DNA of 64,000 nt from Camellia lanceoleosa (lineage: Eukaryota; Streptophyta; Magnoliopsida; Ericales; Theaceae): positions 8,415,273-8,479,272 of the forward strand of contig CM045767.1 in assembly GCA_025200525.1 (NCBI GenBank), read 5' to 3'. The notes beneath the pieces were generated by a model, which saw only the letters and a program-made list of their open reading frames with translations, was not told the origin of the DNA and searched no databases. This document shows, one piece after another, positions 44,177 to 57,085 of the stretch. The translations under genes and the position numbers were made by a program. The first letter of the stretch is position 1. Every line of letters begins with the position of its first letter.

Positions 44177-47100
44177 TGTCCGTCATCACCAAAGTTGCCT
44201 CGGCTTGGAAACTTGAGTACGAGAGGGGAAGGTCCTAAAATGAGCACCCCCACTCGCCCGATCAAAGGATCGGCCTCAACTACCATGATATGTTTGTTTT
44301 ATAAACACATGTGTTCTTATTTCGGTTATTAATCTATCTTACTATGTGATGCGCTTAACATACAAGTATAGATTAAATCACTCAAATTGGAACAAAACAT
44401 CTCATGTTTGTTTTTGAAAAATTGTTTGAAAGTGCTACTCGCAAGTAGGCTAAAGCGTGGATTTGCCACCCTCAAGTGGGCTTAAAAAACATGATGATTT
44501 GCCACCCTCAAGTGGGCTTAAAACTCGCATTGGATGAATTGTCCCAATTCAAGCAATGAAGCCTTCATCCACATGCATTCATGCAGTTAAATCACTTAAT
44601 CAAATAGCCTCATGGCAAGCATGCTATCATGGCAATCACGCTATCATGGCAATCACTCACACTCATGCAAGGATACTAAAGCATAAACAGTTACAGTGTA
44701 CTCTGAGCCAAAACAGAGAACTAGTTAGAAATCAATGCATGATCCAAACTATACAAGATGCCTAATGCAACACATGCAAAATACAGCTAAATATGCTTGG
44801 CTATCTAAAATGGCATATGAATGCAACACTTGATAACATGCTATGAAACACGTATTCAAGTAGGTATTGAAATACGATGCAGTTTGAATGATGCGCTGAG
44901 CCCGGTGCATGCAAGACAAAATAAATGATGCAAACATGCAAGCATAAGGATGCTAATTGAAATATGCCCTAAAACTAACCATCGAAAACGATTAAGTAAA
45001 AGGGAGAAAGAAGTGGGGTTGGAAGACATACACATACACACGCACCCTTATTAACATTATGCCCTCGCAAAGGAGGGTCCGAATAAATAAGCTAAGCTAA
45101 TCTAATCTAAGCTAAGCTAACTAACTAATCTAATTAAACTAATTAGACTAATTATTACACAACGAAACGAATAACTAGCAAACTACTTACTAATTATTAC
45201 AATAATTGACTAATTAACAAACTAATTGATCAATTTACAAATTCAAGCTAACTAACAAGTAAAGATTTAAACTATGCTGTCTCAACTCTGTTCGGAGAAG
45301 TGGAAGATGCATGCTCGGTTTCCGTCTCGAAAAGCTCTCCGGTTTGCTCTTTAGAGGCTCTGTTTGCAAGGTGTCTTCAAGAACTTGGTGCTGAAACTTA
45401 CCAAACCAATGCTGGGGAGTGCACCAGTGGCCTGCCAGCCATGGGGAGTTGCTGCCGGCCATCTGCCGGCCAAGAGTGGGCCTCTGCCGGCCAATAATGA
45501 AAGGGTGCTGGCCAATAATGTGGCACTGCCGGCCACTGGTGTACTGTGACACCAAACTGCAACAGAGGAAAGGGAGGGTCTCCCTAGGGCATGTATGTAC
45601 TATGCCACTCCTTATCATTTCAAAACATCAAGAGAGAGGATTGGATCCAAAACCATCAATCAAGCATGCAATGCATGATGGCCAAAGATCCAACTTGCAC
45701 GCATTTTAATAAATGCAAGACAAACAAGACTCTAAGACCACTACCTTATCATGGAAGATCAAAGGCAATGGAGACAAAGGGAATTGGCTCATTTTCATCA
45801 CTTTGAGTATGAAATGGACCAATTCACCTTGTGTTCAATATGACGTTCGATTGAACACAATGCAATGCACACATGCAACATGCTTATCTTGGCATGTTTT
45901 ATTTGATTCAATTCTTGTTTACATATTTTACATTACCAATTAGTCCTTTAACCGGTTTAGTTCAATGTGAAAGTCCTCTAATGGGAAAGATGGCCTTAGC
46001 CACAAGCACCTTAAATATGAAAGAAGCCTCATGCTATTAGTTAGTAGAAACCCTCAAGAGAAGGCTAAAACCATTAGGCATGAAAGCCTCAATTCCATGC
46101 CTAAGCCAACAAGGGGGTTAAGATCACTTTCAAGGCAAGTGAAAGATTGAAACCATGGAGTGCGATAACATACATTTCAGCACTGAAATGACATGCTAAG
46201 TAACTTAAAACCATGCATATAACCCATAATATGCATGTTTAAAGGTTTAAGCATCAAAGCTAGTGAAGTGCTTTACACTAGAGCCATGCAATACAATGCT
46301 CAAATGGCCAAGCCAGCCCTAAACAGATCTCAAACATGCCAAAACAATGACCAAAATGTGCTGAGATGGTGGCATGAAGAGCAAGAAAAATCATGTTCAT
46401 GCATTGGCTCACAAACAAGGCATAAGGCTCAGCACTCAAAAGCACTTAGAGAGTGAAATATGTGAGAGTGTGACAATGACATATGCTCTGAAAGTACATG
46501 TGAAATGATGCTATGTCATGCAAACATTACAAACAAAGCATGCTAGATGCCTCAGAACTCAAAGCTAGTCAAGGCTATTGCATTATAACCATGCATAACA
46601 AGTATCATATGACCAAAAAGGCTCAAAACAGAGCTGGAGCATGTTAAAACATGCACAAAAACATGTTGAAGTGGAGCTAACACATGCTAGAAAGATGAGC
46701 TAAAACATTAAGCATACAAAGCTAGTACACAAGATTTGCACGACAAGTGCAAGATGCAAACAAGAAGTGACTAAGCCAGCCAAAAATAGAACTATAACAT
46801 GTTAAAAAAGTCACAAAAACATGCTTAGATCAAGTCAAGAGATGGTAGAAAAACATGCTCATCTACTAAGTCATTAACACATGTAAAGGAGAAACAAGGA
46901 AAAGGGATCACCCCCTCCTATTTTGGTCCTCAAAACCAAGTTTTTGCCACTAAAAATCCTCTGGATTTCAATGGTTAAGAGTCCAAAAAGAGATTGTTTT
47001 AAAGGCTTTTAAAGATGGCACAAAGCTTAGCAAATAAGCCACAAAAGAGATGAGAACCCCTCTAACCCCAAAAGAACCTCAAACCACCATTTCAAACTCT

Positions 47101-47704
47101 TGAAAATAAAGGTTTTTTAGTTGACAACTAGGCCAAAAACAACATCCAAGGGTGACCAACCAATGAAGCAAAACAAATCTTAAAAGGGGGTAGCTTCTTA
47201 CCCTTGAAGACAGCAGCAAAACAGCATGCAAATGGCCAAACTTCTGAGCCAAAAACACTCCAAGGAGCTTTAACAAGGCCTCCAAGAACCACAAATCCAA
47301 GGCTAAGGTGTTTGGCTAAGGATGCTAGTGCAAATATGCAAGAAAAGTTCACTTTCAAGGCTAAAATGTTGACAGAGAGGATTCTAGAGAGAGAGAGAGA
47401 GAAATATCTCAGCCAAATTTTTTGTAACCTCTTGCATGCATATAGATGAGTTCTATATATAGGAGATACAAGAAGCCTTCAAAGCAATCTAGCCATCCAT
47501 GTGCAAGAAGATGGTCTATACTGCAAATAGCTGGCTCAAAAATATCTAAAATATTTCTATTGAAATAAGGGTGGCGGCTGGCCATCAGTGGTGGCCGGTA
47601 GTGCCTCATTGATGGCCGGCAGGGCCTATTGGTGGCCGGCAGGGCAAAGACCATGGCCGACAGGCCATTAAGAACACCAATATGCAAAGACCAACACATG
47701 GTCC
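44177..47704 (-). repeat. Main part of the inverted Tat LTR
   Basis: The portion of the inverted LTR to the right of element C. It is rich in CATGC/GCATG words and repeats CTCAAGTGGGCTTAAAA (44480, 44505). A cluster of CTGCCGGCCA motifs lies at 45440-45540 and again at 47580-47660. Frames here, such as 45235-45618, have no family marks. The right end is U3, facing the U3 of the next LTR. Confidence 0.75.
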
Positions 47705-50700
47705 TGTAGACACCCCATTTTTGACCGTCCTCAAGACTTGGACGTCACCGTTTGAACACTCGGTGATCATCCATTTTTGTGTTCGTTTTGAGTTCTCGGA
47801 GGTCTTGGCTACGTGCCTTGCCTCAGGATCTCTTAACTTAATGCTACCGGCCATTGGTGATGGCCGGTCGGCATTTTATGTGGTCGGCCGACTATTTATT
47901 TGGCCGATTGCCTCCTTCTCTGGCCGATACCCCCTTTTTGCCTTTTTCAGGCATGGTGCATGCCAGCTGTGCCAGCTGGAGTGCACGGACTTGTCCTCCA
48001 TACACGTGTATGGAGGACTTGCACCCTTTGCACCCTTTTGTTCTTAGCTTCTCAAGGAAGCTTGCACCCTTTGCTCAAGCTTCTTGAGGAATCTTGACCC
48101 TTTGTCTTAGCTTCCTTAAGAAGCTTGCACCCTTTGCCTTAGCTTCCTTGAGAAGCTTAACCTCCTTGACCCTTTTGTATTAGCTTCCCTTAGAAGCTTA
48201 ACACCTTGTCTTCCTCTATATAAGGAAGCCTTGCTTCTCCTTTGAAGAGGTTGAACAAATCAAACATATACATCTGATATATCTCATATATCACTTTCTC
48301 TCTCTATATCTCCCCATCTCTCTTCATTTGTGTGTGTTAGAGGGCCTAAAAGGGTGTTTTGTTCTTAGTTTTGCACTAAGACACCTAGTATTACACCATA
48401 CTTCGATTTTGGGGGTGTTGGGAGGTTGTTCTTAGAGTTTTGAGTTGGTTTTGATCAGAAGAAAGAGGCTAGACTTGTTGTTCTTCAAGTGTTCTTCAAG
48501 GGTGAGTTAGTTACTTTATATTCCCCATTCTTGCACTAGCTTTTAACCCACTTTGCATGCTGTTTTGAGCTTTGTGTATAACTGATAAAAACTCTAATTT
48601 TTCATGATTAAGATGTTTCATTAAGGTCTCATTTGTGTTTGGGGTCGACCTCTCCCTCTTAGGCCTTGTTTGGCCCCTTTTATGCTTTCTTTGGTTGAGA
48701 TTTGAATACTTTTGTGCATTGGCCTTCTCACCACTGAAATCCAAAGGATTTTCAGTGGTGAAGAAGAGGCTTTGAGGTCTTGCATAGGGGAGGGACACCC
48801 CTCTCCCTTTGTGTCTCATTTGTTCATATTTTTGGCTCATAAGGGTAGCATGCATGCCTAGTTGTTCTTAGCTTCATTTCAGAGGTTTTGGGGTGTTATT
48901 TGGTCATATTATACCTCTGTATTTGGTCGGATTTATTGTCCATTACATGCATCACATACTTGCTTAGTAATCCCCTTTGTTGTCCCAACATGTGCCATGC
49001 ATTTAGGCCATCATGCTTGCATACTTTAGCTTGACTTCATGAAACTTTTAGTTATGTTTTACCATGCTTAAGGTCTCTTTGTTATTGATTTGGTCATATT
49101 TGCCATGTTTGGTATAGCCACCATGTATTTTGGCTTGTGAGCCTTGAGTGTGTGAGTCATTAGCATGTTTTAGTTGGGTTGTTTCAATGATTTGGAGTCA
49201 TTTCCCATGCTATTTCAGTCTATAATCCATGCTTGTATGCTTGCATTCATCATCCTTTCCATGCTTTGGAGAGGTGTCCTTTTGTACCTTAAAATGAGTC
49301 ATTGTGCATGCCTCTTGGTTTGAGTCCCTTAGCTACCATATCAGTGAGTTTTAGGGCTCCCTTTTGCATATTAAAACTCTGTTTTTCATCACATAATCCA
49401 TGCCATGTTTGGTTGTGGTGGTTGTAGTAGAATGCCCTCTTTGTGGCCTTAAATCCCCCTTTGTTTTGCATCCATTTCTTAGCATGTTTTGACCACGTTC
49501 CATGCATGCTTTAGTCTTGTTTTGGAGTGCCTTAGGACTGTTTTGGTTGACATAGCTATGGTTTGGACCCCTTTATTGGCTTCAAGTTTTGGTCATTATT
49601 GCATGCCTTACTTGCAGAACATGGTTGATTTGGCATCATCCTCTATGCATTTTCAGAGTTTAACATGTTGGTCTAATGTCCATGTTTATCATCTTTTGAG
49701 TGTTCTTGAAAGTTATCTTCTGTGCCTTAGCTTTAGGCCCATTGGTGTGCATGTTCTATGAGCATTTGTCCATCATTTGCATCATCTTTGGCCATTGTTT
49801 ATGGCAAGGCTGAGGTCTGCCCTTTGCGGTTTAAGTCCACCATTGCATGTTTTGACATGTTACATTACTTTGGTTTCATGCTTGCATTGTCTCATCTTTG
49901 CACGTTTGCATGTTGTTTAGCTAGTTGCATTCCATATCCTAGCTTGCATGATAGGTTGCATTGCATTGTATCTTGCATGTTTGGCACATTGCACTTGGCA
50001 TATTTGTTACCTTAGCCTCATATTGCATGCTTGAGACATGTTGCATACTTGAGTCACATTGCATACTTGCATTACATTTTGCTTGGTTTGGGGTGTCAAA
50101 CCAAGCATAAGGAATGAGGGGAGTTCGTACTCAAAGTGACGTAACGCGCCTCAATCCTCGGTCGCCGATGTCCTTGATCTCAACATGATAGGGCGTGTAG
50201 CACTCATGAGTTTTGTTGCATGCATTTACATTGATTTGCAAACTTGGTACCTTTGGCCATCATGCATCAAAATGCGTGATTGGTGGCCCGAGGACCGAGG
50301 GCTACACTCCCTTGAGTTCATAGCATGATTGGGAGAGTGGCCATGCACACAATGCTTTGGATTTCCATGCTATGCACTGTCTGTCCTCTGTTGCTGTCAA
50401 AATAGGGCTCTGCAGGAAGAAATGGCCGACCGACCACTTTTGGTGCCGACCGACCATCAATGTCCAGCTGGTGGTTCAATATTTGGCCGATAAGCCTGTT
50501 ATCATGGCCGGTGGCACTCTACAACACTTAGGGAATGATTCAGAAGGATTCTGGAAACTTTCATAAATTTTAGAGGGGCAAGGCAGTATAAACAGAGGCA
50601 GCTTTTGTCATGGCAATGGATTTCCGGGCAAAGCCAATCCGAGCATGCGTGCATCCCACTTCCCGAGCCCCTTTTACTGCTTTCCATAGCTTATTTAATT

Positions 50701-51926
50701 TGATAATTAATTAGAAGTTTTGTAATATTTAATTAGCTAGAATAGTTCAATTATTTATTTGGTTTGTATAATTTATTTGGACCCTCCGAGCAAGGGCAAT
50801 TGTGTAATAAGTGTGCGTGAGTATGTGTATGTCTTCCAACCCCACGTCTTTCTTCCTTTCATTTACCAGCTTTCAGTGGTTAGATTAGGGCACGTTTAAA
50901 TTAGCATACTTATGTTCGCATGTTTGCATTCATTCATCTGTTTTGCATGCACCGGGCTCGGCACATCATACTAACTGCATTTGTATTTCAATTCTAAGTT
51001 GAATACATGTTAGCTGTAGCATCATCATCTGCCATCTTAGAATAGCCGAGCCTATTGTAGTTGCATCTTGCATGTGTTGCATTAGCCATCTTAACATGAA
51101 CTAGGATCATGCATTTGATTACTAACTAGTTTCTGTTTTGGCTTGGAGTACTAGGTAAGAATTTACGCTTTAGCATCCTTGCATGTGTGTGAGTGTTGCC
51201 ATGATAGTATGCTTACCATGAGGCTATGTGCTTATGTGATATATCTGCCTGAATGCCTGTGGGTGAAGGTTGGATTATCTGAATTGGAATAATGCATAAA
51301 CTGTGAGTTTTAAGCCCACTAGAGAGTGGCAAAATCATGCTTTCTAAGTCCACCTGAGGGTGACAAATCCACATTTTAGCCTACTTACGAGTAGCAAACC
51401 GCTTTCAAAAACAAACATGAGATGTTTTGTTCTAATTCAGGCGATCCGGTCTATATTTGTATGCTGTGCGCATCACATAGTAAATCTAGGCTAACAATCT
51501 GAATAAGAGCACATAATGTTTTCAAAACTCGATATCATGGTTAATAAAGGCCGATCTTTGATCGAGCGAGCGGGGGTGCTCACGAAGTGACCTTCCCCAA
51601 TCGTACCCAAGTTCCCGAGCCAAGGCAACTTTGGTGATGACGGACACGTGGCCTTAGGCAAATGAGTCAGGGTTTCCTAAATTCCCCCAAAATAAAATAT
51701 TTAGGTGGCGACTCTATATTTGGCAAAGCAGTCCATGTTTGGCACTTCTTTCAAAAAAATCTATTTGTCAAAACGATTTGCCGGATTTGGACTCTTTGGT
51801 GATTTATCGGTCTCGCATTGCACTCTGCGAGATTAGATTCAGAACTGTGACATTTGAGTCCTGAACAGTAGTAAGCCCATATGAACAAAACGGGGGATTT
51901 TCCCGGGACGTTCGAGGACGTCTACA
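47705..51926 (+). repeat. 5' LTR of Tat element B, 4.2 kb
   Basis: Starts TGTAGACACCCCATTTTTGA and ends GGACGTCTACA, the usual TG...CA form. U3 has GGCCGG/GGCCGAC words, a minisatellite (48038-48205) and a TATA box (TATATAA, 48217). The body is rich in GCATG words. Its U5 shares, in reverse, the blocks of the inverted LTRs at 34985 and 61682. The long LTR suits the Tat/Ogre group. The five bases before it are GGTCC; the matching duplication, if any, would lie beyond the window. Confidence 0.85.
48038..48205 (+). repeat. U3 minisatellite with AAGCTT-centred units
   Basis: About five imperfect units of 30-36 bp of the type TTAGCTTCCTTRAGAAGCTT followed by GCACCCTTTG. Each is itself an imperfect palindrome. 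They lie directly upstream of the TATA box, the place for promoter or enhancer modules in an LTR. Confidence 0.75.
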
Positions 51927-51931
51927 GTTTC

Positions 51932-51949
51932 TGGCGACTCTGCTGGGGA
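51932..51949 (+). other. Primer binding site of element B
   Basis: TGGCGACTCTGCTGGGGA starts five bases after the LTR end. This form is characteristic of Tat/Ogre elements, which use a tRNA other than initiator Met (Arg tRNA in Ogre by recollection). The tRNA identity is not proven here. Confidence 0.75.
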
Positions 51950-52740
51950 GTTTGGAGAACTTGACTCGAATTCATGATATCTTGTTTTGACTACATTTAT
52001 GTGGTTCTTTGCATTATATTTGCATTGGTGCGCCTAAGTCATAGTGTTTGCCGTCTGCTATTCCTGAACGGTTTGCTGGAGGCTGCGTGCCATAAGGCTG
52101 ACCAGTTACGGGCTCTGCCACGATGGGAACACAAACCCCGATTTTTACCGGGGCATCCTTTTTGACCATTCGACCTAGTGCATGATTCGGAATCCATAGT
52201 GACCATTCCAAGCTAGGACAGGTTGCTACCCGATTATAGGTTGTTTGAAACCACTGTGTGCATAGTAAAACCCTAGCTCCTGACAAAATAGGACAGGGAA
52301 ACCCTACCCTAACATAGGGGTGTTTTTTTGGCTCTCACTTGCTTGCTATGTGCTTTTAGAGTTGGCCTCTACAGGGAATGCATGAATCAGTTCACAAGTT
52401 TAGGCATTAGGCCTGCGGGCACCAATGTTTTAAGGATTAGTTATCTGCGGGTATTAGATTCGGTTTTGGGGGTAGTAATTTGGGAACAATGATCAACGTC
52501 TGAGAACAGTGTATTTCAGCTTATCAACAGTGTGTTATGGTGCCCAACTGTGTGTTGTGTGTTTATTTACGCTGTTATGCTGTCCGTTGGTCTGATTGTG
52601 TATTTCCTTATTATTGCTTTATTTATCTTTTTGCTAGGTAGTTTAGCACAATTGCTTTAGACCAAGCAGATATTCCCCAAGCACTCTGGACAAGAGGTCG
52701 TCGACTCCATTGATCTGAGGATCTGGTAGACGGACAACCA
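51950..52740 (+). other. Leader of element B
   Basis: About 0.8 kb between primer site and gag without a convincing reading frame. Some Tat elements have an extra ORF or an intron in this place; I could not support either here. Confidence 0.5.
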
Positions 52741-55107
52741 GTGTATCATTCTCTACCCTCGGTTACCAAACGGAGGACAGTTAGGCAGAGGATATCAGTT
52801 CGACAGTCAGTTCAAAGGGCTTCGTCCACCCCGCCTAGGTATAGTAGGGATCAGTGTCCTGTTTCTCCCGCAGAGAAGGAACATATACCGGCAGTACAGC
52901 TAGATCAGAGCAGTATGGCAGGGATCGAAGAAATGATGCGCCAGCTCCAGGAGAGCATGAAAACCATGCAGCAGGACGCTGTTCGTCGAGATGAATTTGC
53001 CAAACAACAGGCCGAAATCATGGCCCAACAGGCAAAGTTAATTACCAGACTGCAACAACAGATCGGAGCATCTGCTTCACACCAGGTTCCTCCTCCACCA
53101 GGAGTTCCAGCACCCGGGGAGGCACCAAATGCCCATAATGCCCAAGAGGATATAGACATCCCAACGGGGCCACCTCCGCCCCTGATTCTACCCCAACTAT
53201 CCAAGGCACCTACGCCTATCAATTAACTGGACTCTCCCTTTGAGTTCAAGGTGGACCCTACATCGTTGAAGTTAAGCAAGCTTGAGAAGTTGTTCAAGAA
53301 ATCCGAAGGGGTAAAGTCCATCTCAGACATTGAGGACGGGTATACCGACGCGGCTGTGATGCTTCTGGACCGGTTCAAGATGCCACAGATCGACCGCTTC
53401 GACGGGTCCGGGGATCCCATGGTGCATCTACATTTGTTTTCAGACATACTAAGGCCGATGGGCCTCACCCGACTACAGAAGCTTTCATTATTTGGCCGGA
53501 CCCTATCGGGTGTGGCGGCCATCTAGTACGCAAAATTGGAAGACAATGTCAAGTGGAACTGGGATGGGATGGCTGAGGCTTTCATCGCATAATACTCCTA
53601 TAACACGCAAATTGAGATTACAACCCGTGATCTCTAGACGACAAGGCAGGAGCCTAAAGAGAGCTTTTCTGAGTTCGTAACCAGATGGAGGGCCAAGGCC
53701 TCAATGATGACCACTAGGCCCATTGACAAGGATCAAATTCGGATGATTGTGCCCAATCTCCAACCCAAACTGATGCAGAAAATGATCGTGCTCCCTTTCT
53801 CCACCTTTTTGGATTTACATGAGATAGGGGTACAAATTAAGGATGCGATGAAACAGGGTCTGATCGACCAAGACAGAGAGCAACCCAGGAGAACCTTCAA
53901 CCGCAACACCAATGTAGGCCCGAGCAGCGCTGTCATTGCAAAAGCCTCAGAAGTGAGCATGGTCACCACTAACCTCCCTCCAAGAACCATGGCAGCTACG
54001 CCATTCTCCGGTGCGTCCGGAAGTAACACACAAACAACCAAATACCCGCCCAAAAATCAAAGAACCTTCGCTCCACTATATATGCCCCTGTCTAAAGCTC
54101 TAGGGGTTTTAATCAGAAAAGGGCACTTGAAGCCCCTAGAGCCGCGGCCATTGCCGGAAAAACTCCCTCCTTCCCACAACCCAGCCAGATATTGCGCATT
54201 TCACCAACAGCACGGTCATGACACCGACCAATGCTTCCGATTACGTCATGAGATTCAAGATCTCATTGATAATGGGGTGATTGTGCCTCCAGAAAAATCC
54301 AATGTCACAACCAACCCTCTCCCTCCACACAACCAAGCTCCACCTCCCAAACGCATCAACTTTATCCAGACTGAGGTCGTGTCTTACGATTCTAGCATCT
54401 ATATCACTCCTTCTCACCTACCTAAGCCGAAGGTGCTCCTTCCTGACTGCATTGACTTGTGCATGTTGGACATCTCCAGAACCCAACCTGAACCAATGGT
54501 GGTGACTGTCGAAGACAGAACATGGGAGATTTCAGGGGAGAATGGGATTGTTGAGCCAGAATCTAAGGAATCTGGGAGTTTTGCTGAGAAGGTATACAGT
54601 CTGAGTGACTACATTCTATCAGTAGGCCAGGTTGGGCCAAATGTGGAATTGCCAGCAGGGGCAGAGCTTTGCATGATACAGGGAGATGAATCTGGTCAGA
54701 GGATAGATGACTTGGCAGCTGTGGAAGGGGACTTTGCTAACCTCCGATTTTTCAATGAACAAAATCCAGAGGACATGGTAGTCAACTGGTCAGATTTTGA
54801 AGAGTCAACAGAGGTCACCGGGTGGCTTGATGACCTACCAGATGTTGTCGACGAAACTCAGTTAGAACGGGGCCTGGCAAGGGCAAGAACATCAGTTGTG
54901 GCCGGAAGGGCCGGAAATCAGAATGCATCACCGGAGAGCTCCGGTGCTAAGAATTTCGCTCAGGACTTGGGCATTGTGAATGCGGGAAGTGTTGAACAGC
55001 CAGCTGTACTGACGCAGTTGAAACAAGAAAGGTTTGGGGATTCTGAGAGAATCAGGAAAGCTAAGGCCCCATCAGCTGTACTGGAAGTGCTGTGTGCACG
55101 AGAATAG
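52741..55107 (+). pseudogene. gag of Tat element B, several in-frame stops
   Basis: One frame runs with stops at about 53224, 53524, 53590 and 53635. The N-terminal part has a Gln-rich coiled-coil-like stretch (MMRQLQESMKTMQQDAVRRD, QQAEIMAQQAKLITRLQQQI) and a Pro-rich linker. The capsid part includes PQIDRFDGSGDPMVHL, LFGRTLSGVA, ESFSEFVTRWRAKA. A CHHC zinc knuckle lies near 54193-54235 (C..H....H....C, in YCAFHQQHGHDTDQC). Two stops sit where Trp and Gln would be expected, consistent with C-to-T change on one or other strand. After the knuckle the frame continues with an acidic spacer and shifts at about 55090. Confidence 0.85.
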
Positions 55108-55199
55108 AGAATGCTGCGAGCATGTGGGCGGAAAGTACTGCGAGTACAATTATACCGGAGCCGAACAGGTGTCTGTTGGCTGCCGACGGAATGTGGTAA

Positions 55200-56213
55200 G
55201 AAAATGATGATCTATGTCTTGCCCACACGGATGAGGATTGGAGGAGCAACTAGCCAGACGATACCTGGTACATCGGCGAAGTCGATCATATGACTAGAAG
55301 CGGGCGGTATTTCAAGCCCCCACATCTAGATCAGCCAGAGGCGTCTGGGAAAGATAAGGAGGTGGAGAAACAGAAAGAGAAGCAAATCGAAGAAGAGGCT
55401 ATACTGAAGTAGTTGAAAAAGATACAGGCAGACATCTCTATCTGGGGACTGCTTATGGCATTGCGAGTGCATCGGCAAGCTGTCTTATCGACCATAGACA
55501 AGGCCAAGCTCTCAATAGATACCACACCCGAACAGCTGGTGGGCTTAGTTTTTCCGGGAGGGGCTACCCCGATGTTGACTTTCTCCGACAAAGAATTGCC
55601 ACCTGAGGGTGTGAACCATAACAAGCCACTCCACATCTCTGTGGAGTACAGAAACAAATGGATACCCGTGGTGCTTGTCGACACAGGGTCCGCCATTAAT
55701 GTGTGCCCAGCAAGAACTACATATGCAATCGGTTTAAAGACCGCGGACTTTGTACCGACAACCCAGGTGATTCGGGCATATGATAACACAAGCAGAGAAG
55801 TAATGGGGACAGTGAAAATTCAGACCAAGGTTGGTCCAGGACAACATGAGGTAGACTTTCATGTCTTAGAAGTTCCCGTGACCTTTAACCTACTTCTGGG
55901 GCAGCCGTGGTTGCACCAAGTAAAGGCAGTTTCGTCCACCTTGCATCAGATGGTGAAATACCCCCATGGGAAGGGAGTAGCCATCGTTTTTGAAAATTCG
56001 TCGATCCATCCACCGTCAGAAGTATTTACGCCAGTTTTGGAAATTGAGCACGGAGTGGAGGATGTATTCATGTCGGGTTTTACCCTGGCTGAGGCCCGGG
56101 TCGTGCAGAACATATTAGTTGTTAATGAGGGGGTGTATGTTAGTGTACAATCAATATACCTCATCAACAAGCTTCAACACATCCCCGGGATGGGATTGGG
56201 AAAGAGCGTTTAA
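55200..56213 (+). pseudogene. Protease region of Tat element B
   Basis: After a frame change, TRSGRYFKPPHL (about 55290), a stop at 55411, then an open stretch with the retroviral aspartic protease motif LVDTGSAINVCP (DTGS at 55680-55691) and LLLGQPWLH (about 55888). The intact catalytic triad and flap region suggest this domain decayed less than gag. It would cut the polyprotein. Confidence 0.85.
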
Positions 56214-57085
56214 GGCGGCGCAAAATATGGTCAAGTGCCACACAACCCACACACCTTTAGCTTGGGTTATCTGCCCACCAAAGAGGATTGGATAAGGAAA
56301 GGTAAGGAGATGGCTGGGAGAGCCAGAGCGAAGCAGGCGGGGAAGCCTTTTGAGCTAATGCATCGACCCATCCAGGGTATCCTAAACGGACGCTTCGTCC
56401 GGGAGGGGGAGGACTTTCCATTTTGTGGCTTCCCAGAGCCATAGCTGAACGCGGAGAGGAAGCGCGTGCCAGGGTTTGAGATTTTCTTTGACCTAAAGTT
56501 ATCCGGGGATGATGTTGCCGAAGAGTAGACAGACCCAACAGTTGAGGATAAGCAGAGCAAGAAAGTGGAGTCTGAGGACGCCGAAAGTGAAATGGGGGTA
56601 GCACTGGCATGTCTACTTTCAGATCCTCCGATCGAACAGAAGTGCTTGGGGGATAACTTATCGGTGTCCATGATCGGGAATGAAATGGCTGTGGGCCTAC
56701 CAGCAAACATTTTGGATGCATCCATCGCACCCTCCGTCATTGGCAGTATGAAGAGGGATTTTTGTCAAGCAGCATCGGGTTAGGTAGTGAGCCGGAATTT
56801 GATTCCTCCGAATCTGTTGAGTCGGAATCAGGTTCCAGCTCGACTGAGTTTGAGTCCGAGTCCGGTATTCCTGGGGGTGTTAACTCGGATGCCACAGTCC
56901 TGTCCAGGTCATCTTTTTCTTTCTCTTTTGAGTCTGTTGTAACCGAAGAATCGGACGATTTGGAAGCAATTAATGAAAATGATGTGGCTGTGGTTTCTGA
57001 GTACTTTTCTGTACCTTTGATTTATTGCTTGAATTAGGACTTTCAAAATTTTGATAAAAACGACGAGGAAGAAATTCCTTCGGTT
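56214..57085 (+). other. Spacer between protease and RT in element B
   Basis: Readable only with frame changes: YGQVPHNPHTFSLGYLPTKE and GILNGRFVREGEDFPFCGFP, followed by an acidic/Ser-rich stretch (about 56770-57030). This linker is usual in Tat polyproteins. Stops and shifts make it non-coding now. Confidence 0.65.

Larger units (their letters stand above)
34985..47704 (-). mobile_element. Inverted Tat-type LTR, split by element C
   Basis: The flanking parts 34985-35274 and 44177-47704 form one LTR about 3.8 kb long, oriented on the minus strand. Read that way it has a U3 with CTGCCGGCC motifs, a TATA-like CTATATATAG (about 47456), and a U5 ending GTCTACA at 34985. It matches the forward LTR at 47705-51926 in reverse (GGAAATTTAGGAAACCCTGA; CGTGTCCGTCATCACCAAAG; GGGGTTGGAAGACATACAC; GATTTGCCACCCTC). 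Its own U3 start (GGGGTGTCTACA on the plus strand) is missing at 47704, so it is truncated where the next LTR starts. Confidence 0.8.

Noticed and set aside
47079..47358. Minus-strand hydrophobic frames in the inverted Tat LTR
   Set aside because: Two overlapping frames with no family marks; LTR sequence.
53733..54053. 106-codon minus-strand frame in the gag region
   Set aside because: It is the antisense shadow of the gag frame of element B.
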